Source: Arenibacter palladensis
GTDB taxonomy: Bacteria > Bacteroidota > Bacteroidia > Flavobacteriales > Flavobacteriaceae
NCBI RefSeq assembly: GCF_900129275.1
Contig: NZ_FQUX01000002.1
Coordinates: 3,795-67,794 of the forward strand
DNA: 64,000 nt
Reading direction: 5' to 3'
In this document: positions 8,634 to 15,461 of the stretch, piece after piece
Numbering within the stretch: position 1 is the first letter of the stretch
Layout: each line of letters opens with the position of its first letter
Made by a program: the position numbers and the translations under genes
Notes under the pieces: generated by a model
What the model was told of the DNA's origin: nothing
What the model saw: only the letters and a program-made list of their open reading frames with translations
The model's database searches: none

Positions 8634-9230
8634 TTACTTTGTTTCTTTACCATCAAAGAAACCTTTTAAGACTAACTTCATTCCCCAATTCATTAGTTCT
8701 TTAAATTCTTGGTTATCCAATCCAGAGACGTCCTTGGCAACAATAAGAGGTTCTATTCCCATTAAGATGGCCAGAAGGTGCACTAAATCTTTTTTTTCCT
8801 TGGGTCTTATGTCGGATTTCATCAAAGCGAGCTGTAGTGTCCTGTTCCGTCTTGCACCACGTTTCTTTTCAGAAGCCGATGTCAGTACCGCGCTCAAATA
8901 TTTTCTAAAAGCATTTTCATTGTTTACCGCGTGCTCATTGTAATAATTTTGGATACCCATTAGCATATCATTTAGCGAACAGTCCTTAAGATCTTCAATG
9001 ATGTCTTCAGGAGTTTTGGTACCAATGTCTATTCCTACCTCATAGGAGAGGATTTCTAAATTGGGGTAATATCTATAAATGGTGGCCCTGGAAATTTCGG
9101 CATTATTGGCAACATCTTCGAGATTAAAATCTATTCCCTTACGGACCAATTGTTTGGCACTTTCAAGGATTTTATGCCTTGTTTCCAACTTTTGGTTAAT
9201 TCTCCCGGTTTGGATGTAATCCTTTTTCAT
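8634..9230 (-). CDS. TetR/AcrR-family transcriptional regulator
   Basis: A 198-residue regulator. The N-terminal helix-turn-helix 'VANNAEISRATIYRYYPN' (about residues 40-57) is the TetR signature. The C-terminal ligand domain is all-helical and not identified. Its ATG lies at 9230-9228, inside the first of two near-identical inverted repeats shared with the divergent cupin gene, so it very likely represses itself and the cupin gene. The inducer is unknown. Confidence 0.88.
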   Translation of the reverse strand: MKKDYIQTGRINQKLETRHKILESAKQLVRKGIDFNLEDVANNAEISRATIYRYYPNLEILSYEVGIDIGTKTPEDIIEDLKDCSLNDMLMGIQNYYNEHAVNNENAFRKYLSAVLTSASEKKRGARRNRTLQLALMKSDIRPKEKKDLVHLLAILMGIEPLIVAKDVSGLDNQEFKELMNWGMKLVLKGFFDGKETK

Positions 9231-9299
9231 GAGACAAATATCTTATAAAATTTGCTGAAGTCAAAATTATATTTTATATTTATGAGACAAAAATCTCAT
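9229..9299. promoter_or_regulatory. Twin TetR operator between tetR and cupin genes
   Basis: Two copies of one 18-bp dyad: ATGAGACAAATATCTTAT at 9229-9246 (one arm mismatch) and ATGAGACAAAAATCTCAT at 9282-9299 (perfect 6-bp arms ATGAGA/TCTCAT). Their starts are 53 bases apart. The first covers the tetR start codon; the second ends two bases before the cupin start codon. A dimeric repressor bound at both would block both genes. The placement leaves no room for a normal ribosome-binding site before the cupin ATG at 9302. Confidence 0.8.
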
Positions 9300-9301
9300 A
9301 T

Positions 9302-9736
9302 ATGAAAAATGGATATTCAAAATGGGTAGTAGGACATAAGATAACTACTCACGATACTACGGGAAATTACGATTTAGCGGTTATAGAAACCCCTGCAAAG
9401 GTACAAGGTCCACCACCACATACCCACCAATCCTACAATGAATCATTTATGGTCATTGATGGCGAAGTACAATTTTTTATTGATGGGGAAATAAAGACTT
9501 TAAGGGCTGGAGAAGTCATAGACATTCCGCCCAATACCTTACATACCTTTGAAAATGTGAGCAATAAACCATCCAAGCTGATCAACATTCACAGTCCCAA
9601 GGGATTTAGGGGATTCTTTGAAGAGATGGGAATATCGGAAGAAGAAAAGGATGCCCAAATGAAATCCGTGGCCCCAGAGATGGTAGAAAAGGTAATTCAA
9701 TCGGCAGCTAGTTTTGACATGCATATTAAAATGTAA
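9302..9736 (+). CDS. Cupin-domain protein
   Basis: A 144-residue single-cupin protein. Motif 1 is 'PPPHTHQSYNESFMVIDGE' (His, His, Glu metal ligands) and motif 2 is 'PPNTLHTFENV' (His). It is probably a small metal-dependent enzyme or sensor; substrate unknown. It is transcribed divergently from the TetR gene behind the shared operators, so it is the likely main target of that repressor. The ATG at 9302 sits two bases after an operator, so the mRNA may be leaderless or nearly so. The conserved fold begins close to this start, so a later start is unlikely. Confidence 0.85.
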   Translation: MKNGYSKWVVGHKITTHDTTGNYDLAVIETPAKVQGPPPHTHQSYNESFMVIDGEVQFFIDGEIKTLRAGEVIDIPPNTLHTFENVSNKPSKLINIHSPKGFRGFFEEMGISEEEKDAQMKSVAPEMVEKVIQSAASFDMHIKM

Positions 9737-10096
9737 ATGATTCAAAGCTTATTGCCACCAGCTGGAAGCACCACTATTTAAATGATTAGTGGTAGCACCC
9801 AAAGCAATAGGCTTGGAGCTTTGGTAGTGTAAAATTATACCTTCATTTTACCCAAGTCGTTTTAGATTTCTAAGCGTACAACCCTATGACTCCCCGCAGG
9901 TTAGGGCCATGTCATCTCTACTACGGAAGTGGATGGACATTACTACTTACTTTTAAGATGTACTCCACAGTATTCAATACCGGAAAATGATTTTCCGGCA
10001 CAACAGCCCGCCAACCCCTCAACACTCCAGAACTAACGGTATCAAATAATTGGAAATAATTGGTAACTTTAGACGTCCCACGAATTATTTTAGAAA
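9737..10096. other. Intergenic spacer with a perfect 19-bp palindrome
   Basis: A 360-base spacer. The one clear element is CCGGAAAAT-G-ATTTTCCGG at 9980-9998, a perfect dyad with 9-bp arms about 100 bases upstream of the hydrolase start. It could be an operator. Nothing else recognised. Confidence 0.5.
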
Positions 10097-11416
10097 ATGA
10101 AAAAAACCAACACTACGGATACCGAAATCCAAGGTTCCAGAAGAGCCTTTATTTCCAAGACCGCACTGGCTACAGTGGCCTTGCCACTCTTGCCCGGCAC
10201 CATGAGCGCCACATTCAACAATATAGTACCAACCACAAATCATATCCCAATGAATAAAGATATCCCAAAAAGCCTTATTGGCCAATACGGCCCATGGCTG
10301 GCTTCGCAAATGCAAGATCCTCCCAAGCTGTCCTTCCGGAACGACCTTTGGTCCAAAATAGAGGATTGGAAACCGAGCGCCCATGCCAAGGCCCAGGAAC
10401 AGATTGCAGAGCCTTTGATAAAAGATGCCATACCCGTTACCATTAAAAGGACATACAGTTATGACGGACTTCACATAGAGGAACTTACCTGGAAATTGCC
10501 CTATGGAAGACCTGTGGAAGCCATATTTTTAAAACCCCAAAACAGTACAGGCAAATTGCCCGCCATTTTGGCCCTGCACGACCATGCCGGCAAAAAATAC
10601 TTTGGCAAAAGAAAGATCACCAAGACTTCGGATACCCAGCACCCGCTTATAGAAGCCCACCAAAAAAGAGATTACGAGGGTAGGGCATGGGCCAACGAGA
10701 TCGCCAAAAGGGGCTATGCCGTTTTGGTACATGATGCCTTTTCCTTTGCAAGCCGGCGGGTGTACTATGAAGATATGGCCGGTATTGAATGGGGAGCGTT
10801 GAAAGCGGAAGACCGTACAGATGAAAATGCCGAAGATGTCAGGAATATAGAAGCCTATAACGAATGGGCCGGCCACCATGAACACCTTATGGCAAAATCC
10901 CTATTGTCCGCCGGTACCACCTACCCCGGGATGGTATTGGCCGAAGACCGTATTGCCTTGGATATTCTCAGTGCCAGAAAGGACGTGGATGCGGAGCGTA
11001 TTGGTTGCGGTGGACTCTCGGGCGGGGGACTGCGGACTGTTTATTTGGGAGGTATGGATGCTCGGATAAAATGTGCCGTATGCGTAGGATTTATGAGCAC
11101 TTGGAAAGATTTTTTATTGAACAAGGCCTATACCCACACCTGGATGACCTATACCCCGAGCTTGGCAAATTATCTGGATTTTCCTGAAATTTTGGGGCTG
11201 CGGGTACCCCTTCCTACCATGGTGCAGAGCAATAACCATGACCAATTGTATACCCTGCCCGAAATGAAAAAAGCCGATGGCATACTCGCCACGGTCTTTT
11301 CAAAAGCTGGCCATGCGGAAAAGTATAAAGGAAAATTTTATGATGGCGGACATAAGTTTGATGTCCGGATGCAAACCGATGCTTTTGATTGGTTTGATGC
11401 CTGGTTGGGGAAATAA
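10097..11416 (+). CDS. Tat-exported alpha/beta hydrolase (dienelactone hydrolase/acetyl-xylan-esterase-like)
   Basis: A 439-residue protein with a twin-arginine signal ('SRRAFISKTALATVALP', residues 14-30), so it is probably exported folded. The hydrolase fold shows 'AILALHDHAGKKYF' (oxyanion region), the nucleophile elbow 'CGGLSGGGLRT' (GxSxG-type serine, near residue 304), a later acidic region 'VQSNNHDQLYT', and the C-terminal 'GGHKFD' with the catalytic histidine. The likely role is a periplasmic carbohydrate or aromatic ester hydrolase; substrate unknown. It stands alone and converges with the DUF1330 gene, 7 bases apart. Confidence 0.85.
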   Translation: MKKTNTTDTEIQGSRRAFISKTALATVALPLLPGTMSATFNNIVPTTNHIPMNKDIPKSLIGQYGPWLASQMQDPPKLSFRNDLWSKIEDWKPSAHAKAQEQIAEPLIKDAIPVTIKRTYSYDGLHIEELTWKLPYGRPVEAIFLKPQNSTGKLPAILALHDHAGKKYFGKRKITKTSDTQHPLIEAHQKRDYEGRAWANEIAKRGYAVLVHDAFSFASRRVYYEDMAGIEWGALKAEDRTDENAEDVRNIEAYNEWAGHHEHLMAKSLLSAGTTYPGMVLAEDRIALDILSARKDVDAERIGCGGLSGGGLRTVYLGGMDARIKCAVCVGFMSTWKDFLLNKAYTHTWMTYTPSLANYLDFPEILGLRVPLPTMVQSNNHDQLYTLPEMKKADGILATVFSKAGHAEKYKGKFYDGGHKFDVRMQTDAFDWFDAWLGK

Positions 11417-11423
11417 GCAACTA

Positions 11424-11726
11424 CTATAATTTAGTTCCCTGGATTAAAATGGAAGATTGGATCGACTTTTCTTTTAAGTGCAGGAACTTTTTACGCTCCT
11501 CGTCTTGTTTAAAATTGTCAAAATCTTCTAAGGTATTAAACTCCACCAAATGAATTTCATAAGGTTTCTCCATATTTTTTTCAATGATGGATTCCTCTGT
11601 GGGTCTTATTCTTAGTGTAAGTCTACCATTATATTTTAAAATGGTGGGAATGGCTATATCCTCAAACTGATGAAATATTTCTTCCTGTCCGGCTATAACG
11701 TAAATAAGTTGTGTTATGTAGATCAT
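11424..11726 (-). CDS. DUF1330 family protein
   Basis: A 100-residue protein with the fold and spacing of DUF1330 (dimeric alpha/beta barrel): 'MIYITQLIYVIAGQEEIFHQFE' opens it and 'IHLVEFNTLEDFDNFKQDEE' contains the conserved strand. Function unknown. Its first nine codons and the DNA upstream are duplicated near 12.5 kb, where the coding part is cut off. It converges with the alpha/beta hydrolase. Confidence 0.75.
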   Translation of the reverse strand: MIYITQLIYVIAGQEEIFHQFEDIAIPTILKYNGRLTLRIRPTEESIIEKNMEKPYEIHLVEFNTLEDFDNFKQDEERKKFLHLKEKSIQSSILIQGTKL

Positions 11727-11808
11727 AGTATGAGTGAATTTATTCAGTGTTGTTTTTGGGGTGGCTAGAAATAATAATACACCAAGAGGGGAGGACCAGT
11801 ACTTTTAA
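11701..11808 (-). repeat. Direct repeat, copy 1 (DUF1330 5' end plus upstream)
   Basis: About 108 bases that recur at 12467-12574 in the same orientation. Shared blocks include GTTATGTAGATCATAGTAT, GTGAATTTATTCAGTGT and AGGGGAGGAC, with drift between them. This copy covers the first nine codons and the promoter region of the DUF1330 gene. Confidence 0.85.
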
Positions 11809-11833
11809 TTGGTTTCGTTGATGTTCTGCTATT

Positions 11834-12412
11834 TTATTTTTTCAGCCCTAGCTCTTTAATAAGTCTGTTTATTTTTTCTGTGGGGTCATAAGCTCCCTCG
11901 CCAAAAGGATAAGTTCCGAACTCCAATTTGTATGTCCTGCCCAAATATAATTCGAACTGGTCTAAATTTATATAGCCATCATTATAGGCTTGAAATAGAG
12001 CAGTAAAAAAGCTTTTTCTTTTATCTACATCCGTAGAGTGGTGGATAACAATCCAAGGTGCCATGGCAGCCGCCCTGGTGACAGAATCCGAACTTGGATA
12101 TCCAAATTCCTTTAGGTATAATTCAATTTTTTCTAAGTTAAGCGCATCTATTGATTCCATTTTGGAATTAAAACTCTTTACCTCTGGGGAATCTAGCCCA
12201 TATTTTAAAACTAAACCCGAGCTTTGACTATCTCTTATATCTTGGTCTGCCTGAAATATTTTTTTCAAATAGTCATTCTTTTGACCTATTGTTTTTAATG
12301 CAGCTATTTCCTCGTTAATGGGAAGGGGATTTTCCGAAGCCTGATCTTTACAGCCCAGGGAGCACAATGCTAAACATAGAAGTATACTTTTTAAGTAAAT
12401 TATTTTTATCAT
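11834..12412 (-). CDS. Putative lipoprotein, DUF6624-like
   Basis: A 192-residue protein with a lipoprotein signal: hydrophobic residues 5-18 and lipobox 'CSLGC' with C21. The mature part is helical. The C-terminal half ('PWIVIHHSTDVDKRKSF' and 'LGRTYKLEFGTYPFGEGAY') resembles DUF6624 proteins, in which a His-containing helix precedes a GT-type motif; this is a tentative match by eye. Probably anchored to a membrane facing the periplasm. It lies between the two copies of the DUF1330 repeat, so it could have arrived or been rearranged with them. Confidence 0.6.
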   Translation of the reverse strand: MIKIIYLKSILLCLALCSLGCKDQASENPLPINEEIAALKTIGQKNDYLKKIFQADQDIRDSQSSGLVLKYGLDSPEVKSFNSKMESIDALNLEKIELYLKEFGYPSSDSVTRAAAMAPWIVIHHSTDVDKRKSFFTALFQAYNDGYINLDQFELYLGRTYKLEFGTYPFGEGAYDPTEKINRLIKELGLKK

Positions 12413-12466
12413 TTCGCCCAGTGTTTTAGTTGTGAGTAGTACGGGGCCATGATTACCGCTTTCATG

Positions 12467-12574
12467 TAAATAAGTTGTGTTATGTAGATCATAGTATAAG
12501 TGAATTTATTCAGTGTAGTTTTTGGAGTGAATTATAAATAACAATAATGCAAAAGGGGAGGACTAGTACTTTTT
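12467..12574 (-). pseudogene. Direct repeat, copy 2: truncated DUF1330 5' remnant
   Basis: Read leftward, it starts with the same upstream region as the DUF1330 gene and would encode MIYITQLIY followed by M, after which the similarity ends. It is a 5' fragment of a second DUF1330 copy, or a duplicated promoter segment. It lies downstream of the 237-residue protein gene and just upstream of the lipoprotein gene, so the retained promoter could now drive the lipoprotein gene at 12412. Confidence 0.65.
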
Positions 12575-12586
12575 ATGTGAAATGAG

Positions 12587-13300
12587 TTAGACACAGTATT
12601 TTTTTCTTAATTCCGCAGCTTCTTTGTCCGTACTATAGCCATGTAACAAAAGGCCCTCAGTACAATTTATTCTTTTTTCTACAATTTGTTTTAATACAAA
12701 ACTTTTATATTCATTGGTTTTTTTAAAACGATATGGAACCAGTTTAATCAATTTTTTTGGATCAATATTTATTAACTTTTCGCTTTTAACCAACTTAAAA
12801 ATAGTGTTTTCCAGTTCTTTGGTGTGAAGCTCATTCTCTAGTTTAAAATTAAATTTATAAGTATCTGAATTCGTAACCAAAAGAATATAATTTTTTATCC
12901 CTAGGCTTTTTCTTTCAATGGGATGTCTATAAGTCAAATTAATTCTTTCTCCATAATAAGCATCTATTCCAAATTGAATTTCGATGAGTTCCGAGTAGTT
13001 AAAATTCTTTGAATAATCGATGATAACCCCGTCATCATTAAATTCTATATGGCCATCCTTTTTCGATTCAATTCGTTCAAAATCGTAAAATTGATACAAG
13101 ATTGAGCTTATTAATAGGATTAGCGCCACCAAAAAAAACGGCCATAACAAATCTTGAATGTTCTCAAAAAGTGGCAATTCTTTGTTTAGAATTATTAAAA
13201 TAAATACAAAACCAAAAATTAAAAAACCTGACCAAAATAACTGGTTGGTAACGGAAAGTCTACTTCCTAATATCTTATATTTATATGCGGTAAATCTCAA
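12587..13300 (-). CDS. Hypothetical membrane protein, two N-terminal spans
   Basis: A 237-residue protein with two hydrophobic segments (about residues 22-42 and 51-70) and a C-terminal cytosolic domain of about 165 residues. The layout recalls PH-like (YcxB/bPH type) membrane proteins: a strand-rich region 'IEFNDDGVIIDYSKNFNYSE' and 'YILLVTNSDTYKF' follow the spans. I cannot name a family with confidence. No ATG lies in frame upstream, and the frame opens with TTG at 13300. The C-terminus ends in 'RKKYCV'. Confidence 0.6.
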   Translation of the reverse strand: MRFTAYKYKILGSRLSVTNQLFWSGFLIFGFVFILIILNKELPLFENIQDLLWPFFLVALILLISSILYQFYDFERIESKKDGHIEFNDDGVIIDYSKNFNYSELIEIQFGIDAYYGERINLTYRHPIERKSLGIKNYILLVTNSDTYKFNFKLENELHTKELENTIFKLVKSEKLINIDPKKLIKLVPYRFKKTNEYKSFVLKQIVEKRINCTEGLLLHGYSTDKEAAELRKKYCV

Positions 13301-13414
13301 TTTTGTATCATTATGGCCTAGGTTTAATCAAAGACCAATAGGGTAGGTAGGTCTTTAATCTTAGCTGGAGCCTTTGTTTTTTGCCTACTATGCTTTTAAT
13401 GTGGGTGATTTTTA

Positions 13415-14698
13415 TTATTCTATTTCAGACCTATCCGAAAGTGCATCAAACTTTGCTTTCATGGTGGGATTACCGTGGGTCAATTTTTTTATGGTTAGAT
13501 CATCCGCTTTATTATTCGCCAGGCGTAGGTTGTTCTCCGATGATAACAGTGCATCTTTTGTTTTTTGAAGATGACTAATTGTTTTATCTATTTCATCAAT
13601 GGCAGTTTTGAATTTACGACTTGCCAAATCGTAGTTATATGCAAAACCTTTTCTAAAGGCATCAATTTTCTCCTCAAAATTGGTAATATCCACATTTTGA
13701 TTTCTCATCAAATTTAGTTCTGCTTTGTACTTCAAGGAATTCATAGCTGCATTACGTAGCAGTGTTATTATTGGTATGAAGAATTGAGGCCGTACTACAT
13801 ACATTTTTTCAAATCTATGTGAAACATCAACTATTCCGGTATTATAAAATTCATTTTCCGATTCCAAGAGCGATACTAAAACGGCATATTCGCAATTCTT
13901 ATCCTTACGGTCCTTGTCCAGTTTGGCAAAGAAATCCTCGTTTCTTTTTTTTGTAGCAGTTTCGTCATTTTCATTTTTCATCTCGAACATAATGGAAATG
14001 ATTTCATTACCGGTATCATCAGTTTCTTTATAGATAAAATCGCCCTTATTGCCAGTTTTGGAATCATTGTCTTTTTCAAAGTAGGCGTTTTGAAAAGCGG
14101 TTGCTCTCAGTTTGTTGAATTCCGTTTCACAATGTTGTTCCAAGGTTTCGCCAACCATTTTCGTTGAAAGTTTCTGTTTAAAGTCTTTTAAACGAGCAAT
14201 TTCATCGTCTTTCATTTTGATTGTTTCATCCTTTGCGATAAGTCTGTTACTAAACTGTTCCTTAATCGACTTTTCAAGTAACTGTGTCTCGGTTTCTTTA
14301 ATCTTCAAATTATTAGCAAGATTATCACGTTCTTTTTCAATGATTTTAACCGCCTCTGAGACCGACAGTTTTTTATCCATTTCTGCATTTTGGATTCTGG
14401 ATTTCATTTCAGCGATTTCCGCTTCTTTTTTTGCCAACTTATCAGCTAGATCGGCATCACTGTTAGCTTTTAGGAGTGTTAGCTCATTATCTTTTTTGGC
14501 AAGTTGTTCTTGTAATGAGTTTCTAATGTTAGCCTCTGCAAGCTTAACGGCACTTTCCTTTTCCTTCTCTGCAAGAGCTAGTCGGTTATTAAGTTCTTCC
14601 TCAAATTGATGGTCTCTAACTTGTTTAAGTATATCGGCAAATCCGGCCTCATCGACTTTAAAAGCCTTTTTACAATTTGGACATATTATTTCGTTCAT
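13415..14698 (-). CDS. DUF2130 protein (Zn-ribbon, coiled coil, nuclease-like C-terminal domain)
   Basis: A 427-residue protein from the ATG at 14698. An upstream ATG at 14752 would run through repeat DNA and was not used. It has an N-terminal CxxC ('CPNCKKAF'), a long coiled coil at about residues 25-200 and the DUF2130 core: '[16 protein letters not shown]', 'KGDFIYKE', '[18 protein letters not shown]' and '[18 protein letters not shown]'. The pattern D...ExK ('GDF...EMKNE') is compatible with a PD-(D/E)XK-type nuclease core, which is my inference. Function unknown. It is the leftmost gene of a run of leftward genes separated by fold-back elements, several of them nuclease- or defence-like. 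Confidence 0.82.
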   Translation of the reverse strand: MNEIICPNCKKAFKVDEAGFADILKQVRDHQFEEELNNRLALAEKEKESAVKLAEANIRNSLQEQLAKKDNELTLLKANSDADLADKLAKKEAEIAEMKSRIQNAEMDKKLSVSEAVKIIEKERDNLANNLKIKETETQLLEKSIKEQFSNRLIAKDETIKMKDDEIARLKDFKQKLSTKMVGETLEQHCETEFNKLRATAFQNAYFEKDNDSKTGNKGDFIYKETDDTGNEIISIMFEMKNENDETATKKRNEDFFAKLDKDRKDKNCEYAVLVSLLESENEFYNTGIVDVSHRFEKMYVVRPQFFIPIITLLRNAAMNSLKYKAELNLMRNQNVDITNFEEKIDAFRKGFAYNYDLASRKFKTAIDEIDKTISHLQKTKDALLSSENNLRLANNKADDLTIKKLTHGNPTMKAKFDALSDRSEIE

Positions 14699-14707
14699 GT
14701 TTTGACT

Positions 14708-14906
14708 GTTTAAACGGCATGAGCTATGAGTAGTGCGGGAGGGGAGAGGCACTGTCCCTTCCTGTACGCACCAAGCAAAAGCTCTAGGTTTTCTTTTTTC
14801 TTTTTTATCTCAAAAGCAAAATCGGAAAGATTTTGCGACTTTATAAATATAGGCAAAACTAGGGATAGGAGACCAGGCCCGTATTACTTCATAGGTTTTG
14901 TTGGGC
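14708..14906 (-). repeat. Fold-back element A0 (attC-like) upstream of DUF2130
   Basis: The outer stem is CTATGAGTAGTGCGGG (14724-14739) against CCCGTATTACTTCATAG (14878-14894), with one bulge and two G-T pairs. An inner hairpin is GCAAAATC-GGAAA-GATTTTGC (14816-14836). Read in gene direction it starts GCCCAAC (14906-14900, matching the integron R'' core RYYYAAC) 7 bases after the stop of the 126-residue gene. It ends at GTTTAAAC (14715-14708), 9 bases before the DUF2130 start. Confidence 0.6.
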
Positions 14907-14913
14907 CCTGGCA

Positions 14914-15294
14914 TTATTTTTTCATTGATGCAAAGGCATAGTCAAATTCCGCCTTTCGTTCTCCGTTCACGTTATGATACATAATTGTAGTCCCATTAAT
15001 TTTTTCACTTCTGGAATGCAACCCCTTAGCAATATTGAAATCCGGATTTAATTCGGTTTGATGTGCGCAAAGAATCGTTACATAACTTGAGTCGGGATAT
15101 TGAATTAGCTCAACAAAACCATGATAATTGACGTTGTGGGACTCGGTATTCACCCATCCACTCGGTAGTTTAAATGATTTCGATTTACCGAGACAATCTT
15201 CAATAGTATATTCACTAAATGTGAATACTTTTTGGGAATAATTGCATGACAAAAATGTTAGTGATAGCACGGAGGCTAGAAATTTAAATTTCAT
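14914..15294 (-). CDS. Small putative lipoprotein, unknown family
   Basis: A 126-residue protein with a short lipoprotein signal ('LASVLSLTFLSC', acceptor C17). The mature part of about 108 residues has two further cysteines and a mixed strand pattern; it contains 'PSGWVNTESHNVNYHGF' and 'DSSYVTILCAHQTE'. I do not recognise a family. It is flanked on both sides by fold-back elements, with core-like sequences 34 bases before its start (GTTAGGC on the gene strand, 15329-15323) and 7 bases after its stop (GCCCAAC). It is thus probably a gene cassette. Confidence 0.6.
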   Translation of the reverse strand: MKFKFLASVLSLTFLSCNYSQKVFTFSEYTIEDCLGKSKSFKLPSGWVNTESHNVNYHGFVELIQYPDSSYVTILCAHQTELNPDFNIAKGLHSRSEKINGTTIMYHNVNGERKAEFDYAFASMKK

Positions 15295-15322
15295 AAATGT
15301 TGGGTTGTAGTAAAAGGCTTGT

Positions 15323-15455
15323 GCCTAACGGTCTAGTATAAGAATAGTAGCGGATTTTTACGCACTAACTTTTCGGTTAAACACAGACCTTTTTTATATT
15401 TACTTACTTTCGTTTTAGGGATTAAACCGCTATTATTTTTATACATTGTTGTAGC
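15323..15455 (-). repeat. Fold-back element A (attC-like) downstream of the RloC-like gene
   Basis: On the + strand GTATAAGAATAGTAGCGG (15336-15353) pairs over all 18 positions with CCGCTATTATTTTTATAC (15427-15444), 16 Watson-Crick and 2 G-T. In gene direction it opens with GCTACAAC (15455-15448), 6 bases after the RloC-like stop, and closes with GTTAGGC (15329-15323), a perfect match to the integron core GTTRRRY. Its opening core is the complement of the start of the RloC-like cassette at 17902. Confidence 0.8.
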
Positions 15456-15461
15456 CAGTAC

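Noticed and set aside
8482-8943. Open frame of 153 codons on the + strand
   Set aside because: It is antisense to the well-supported TetR gene for most of its length.
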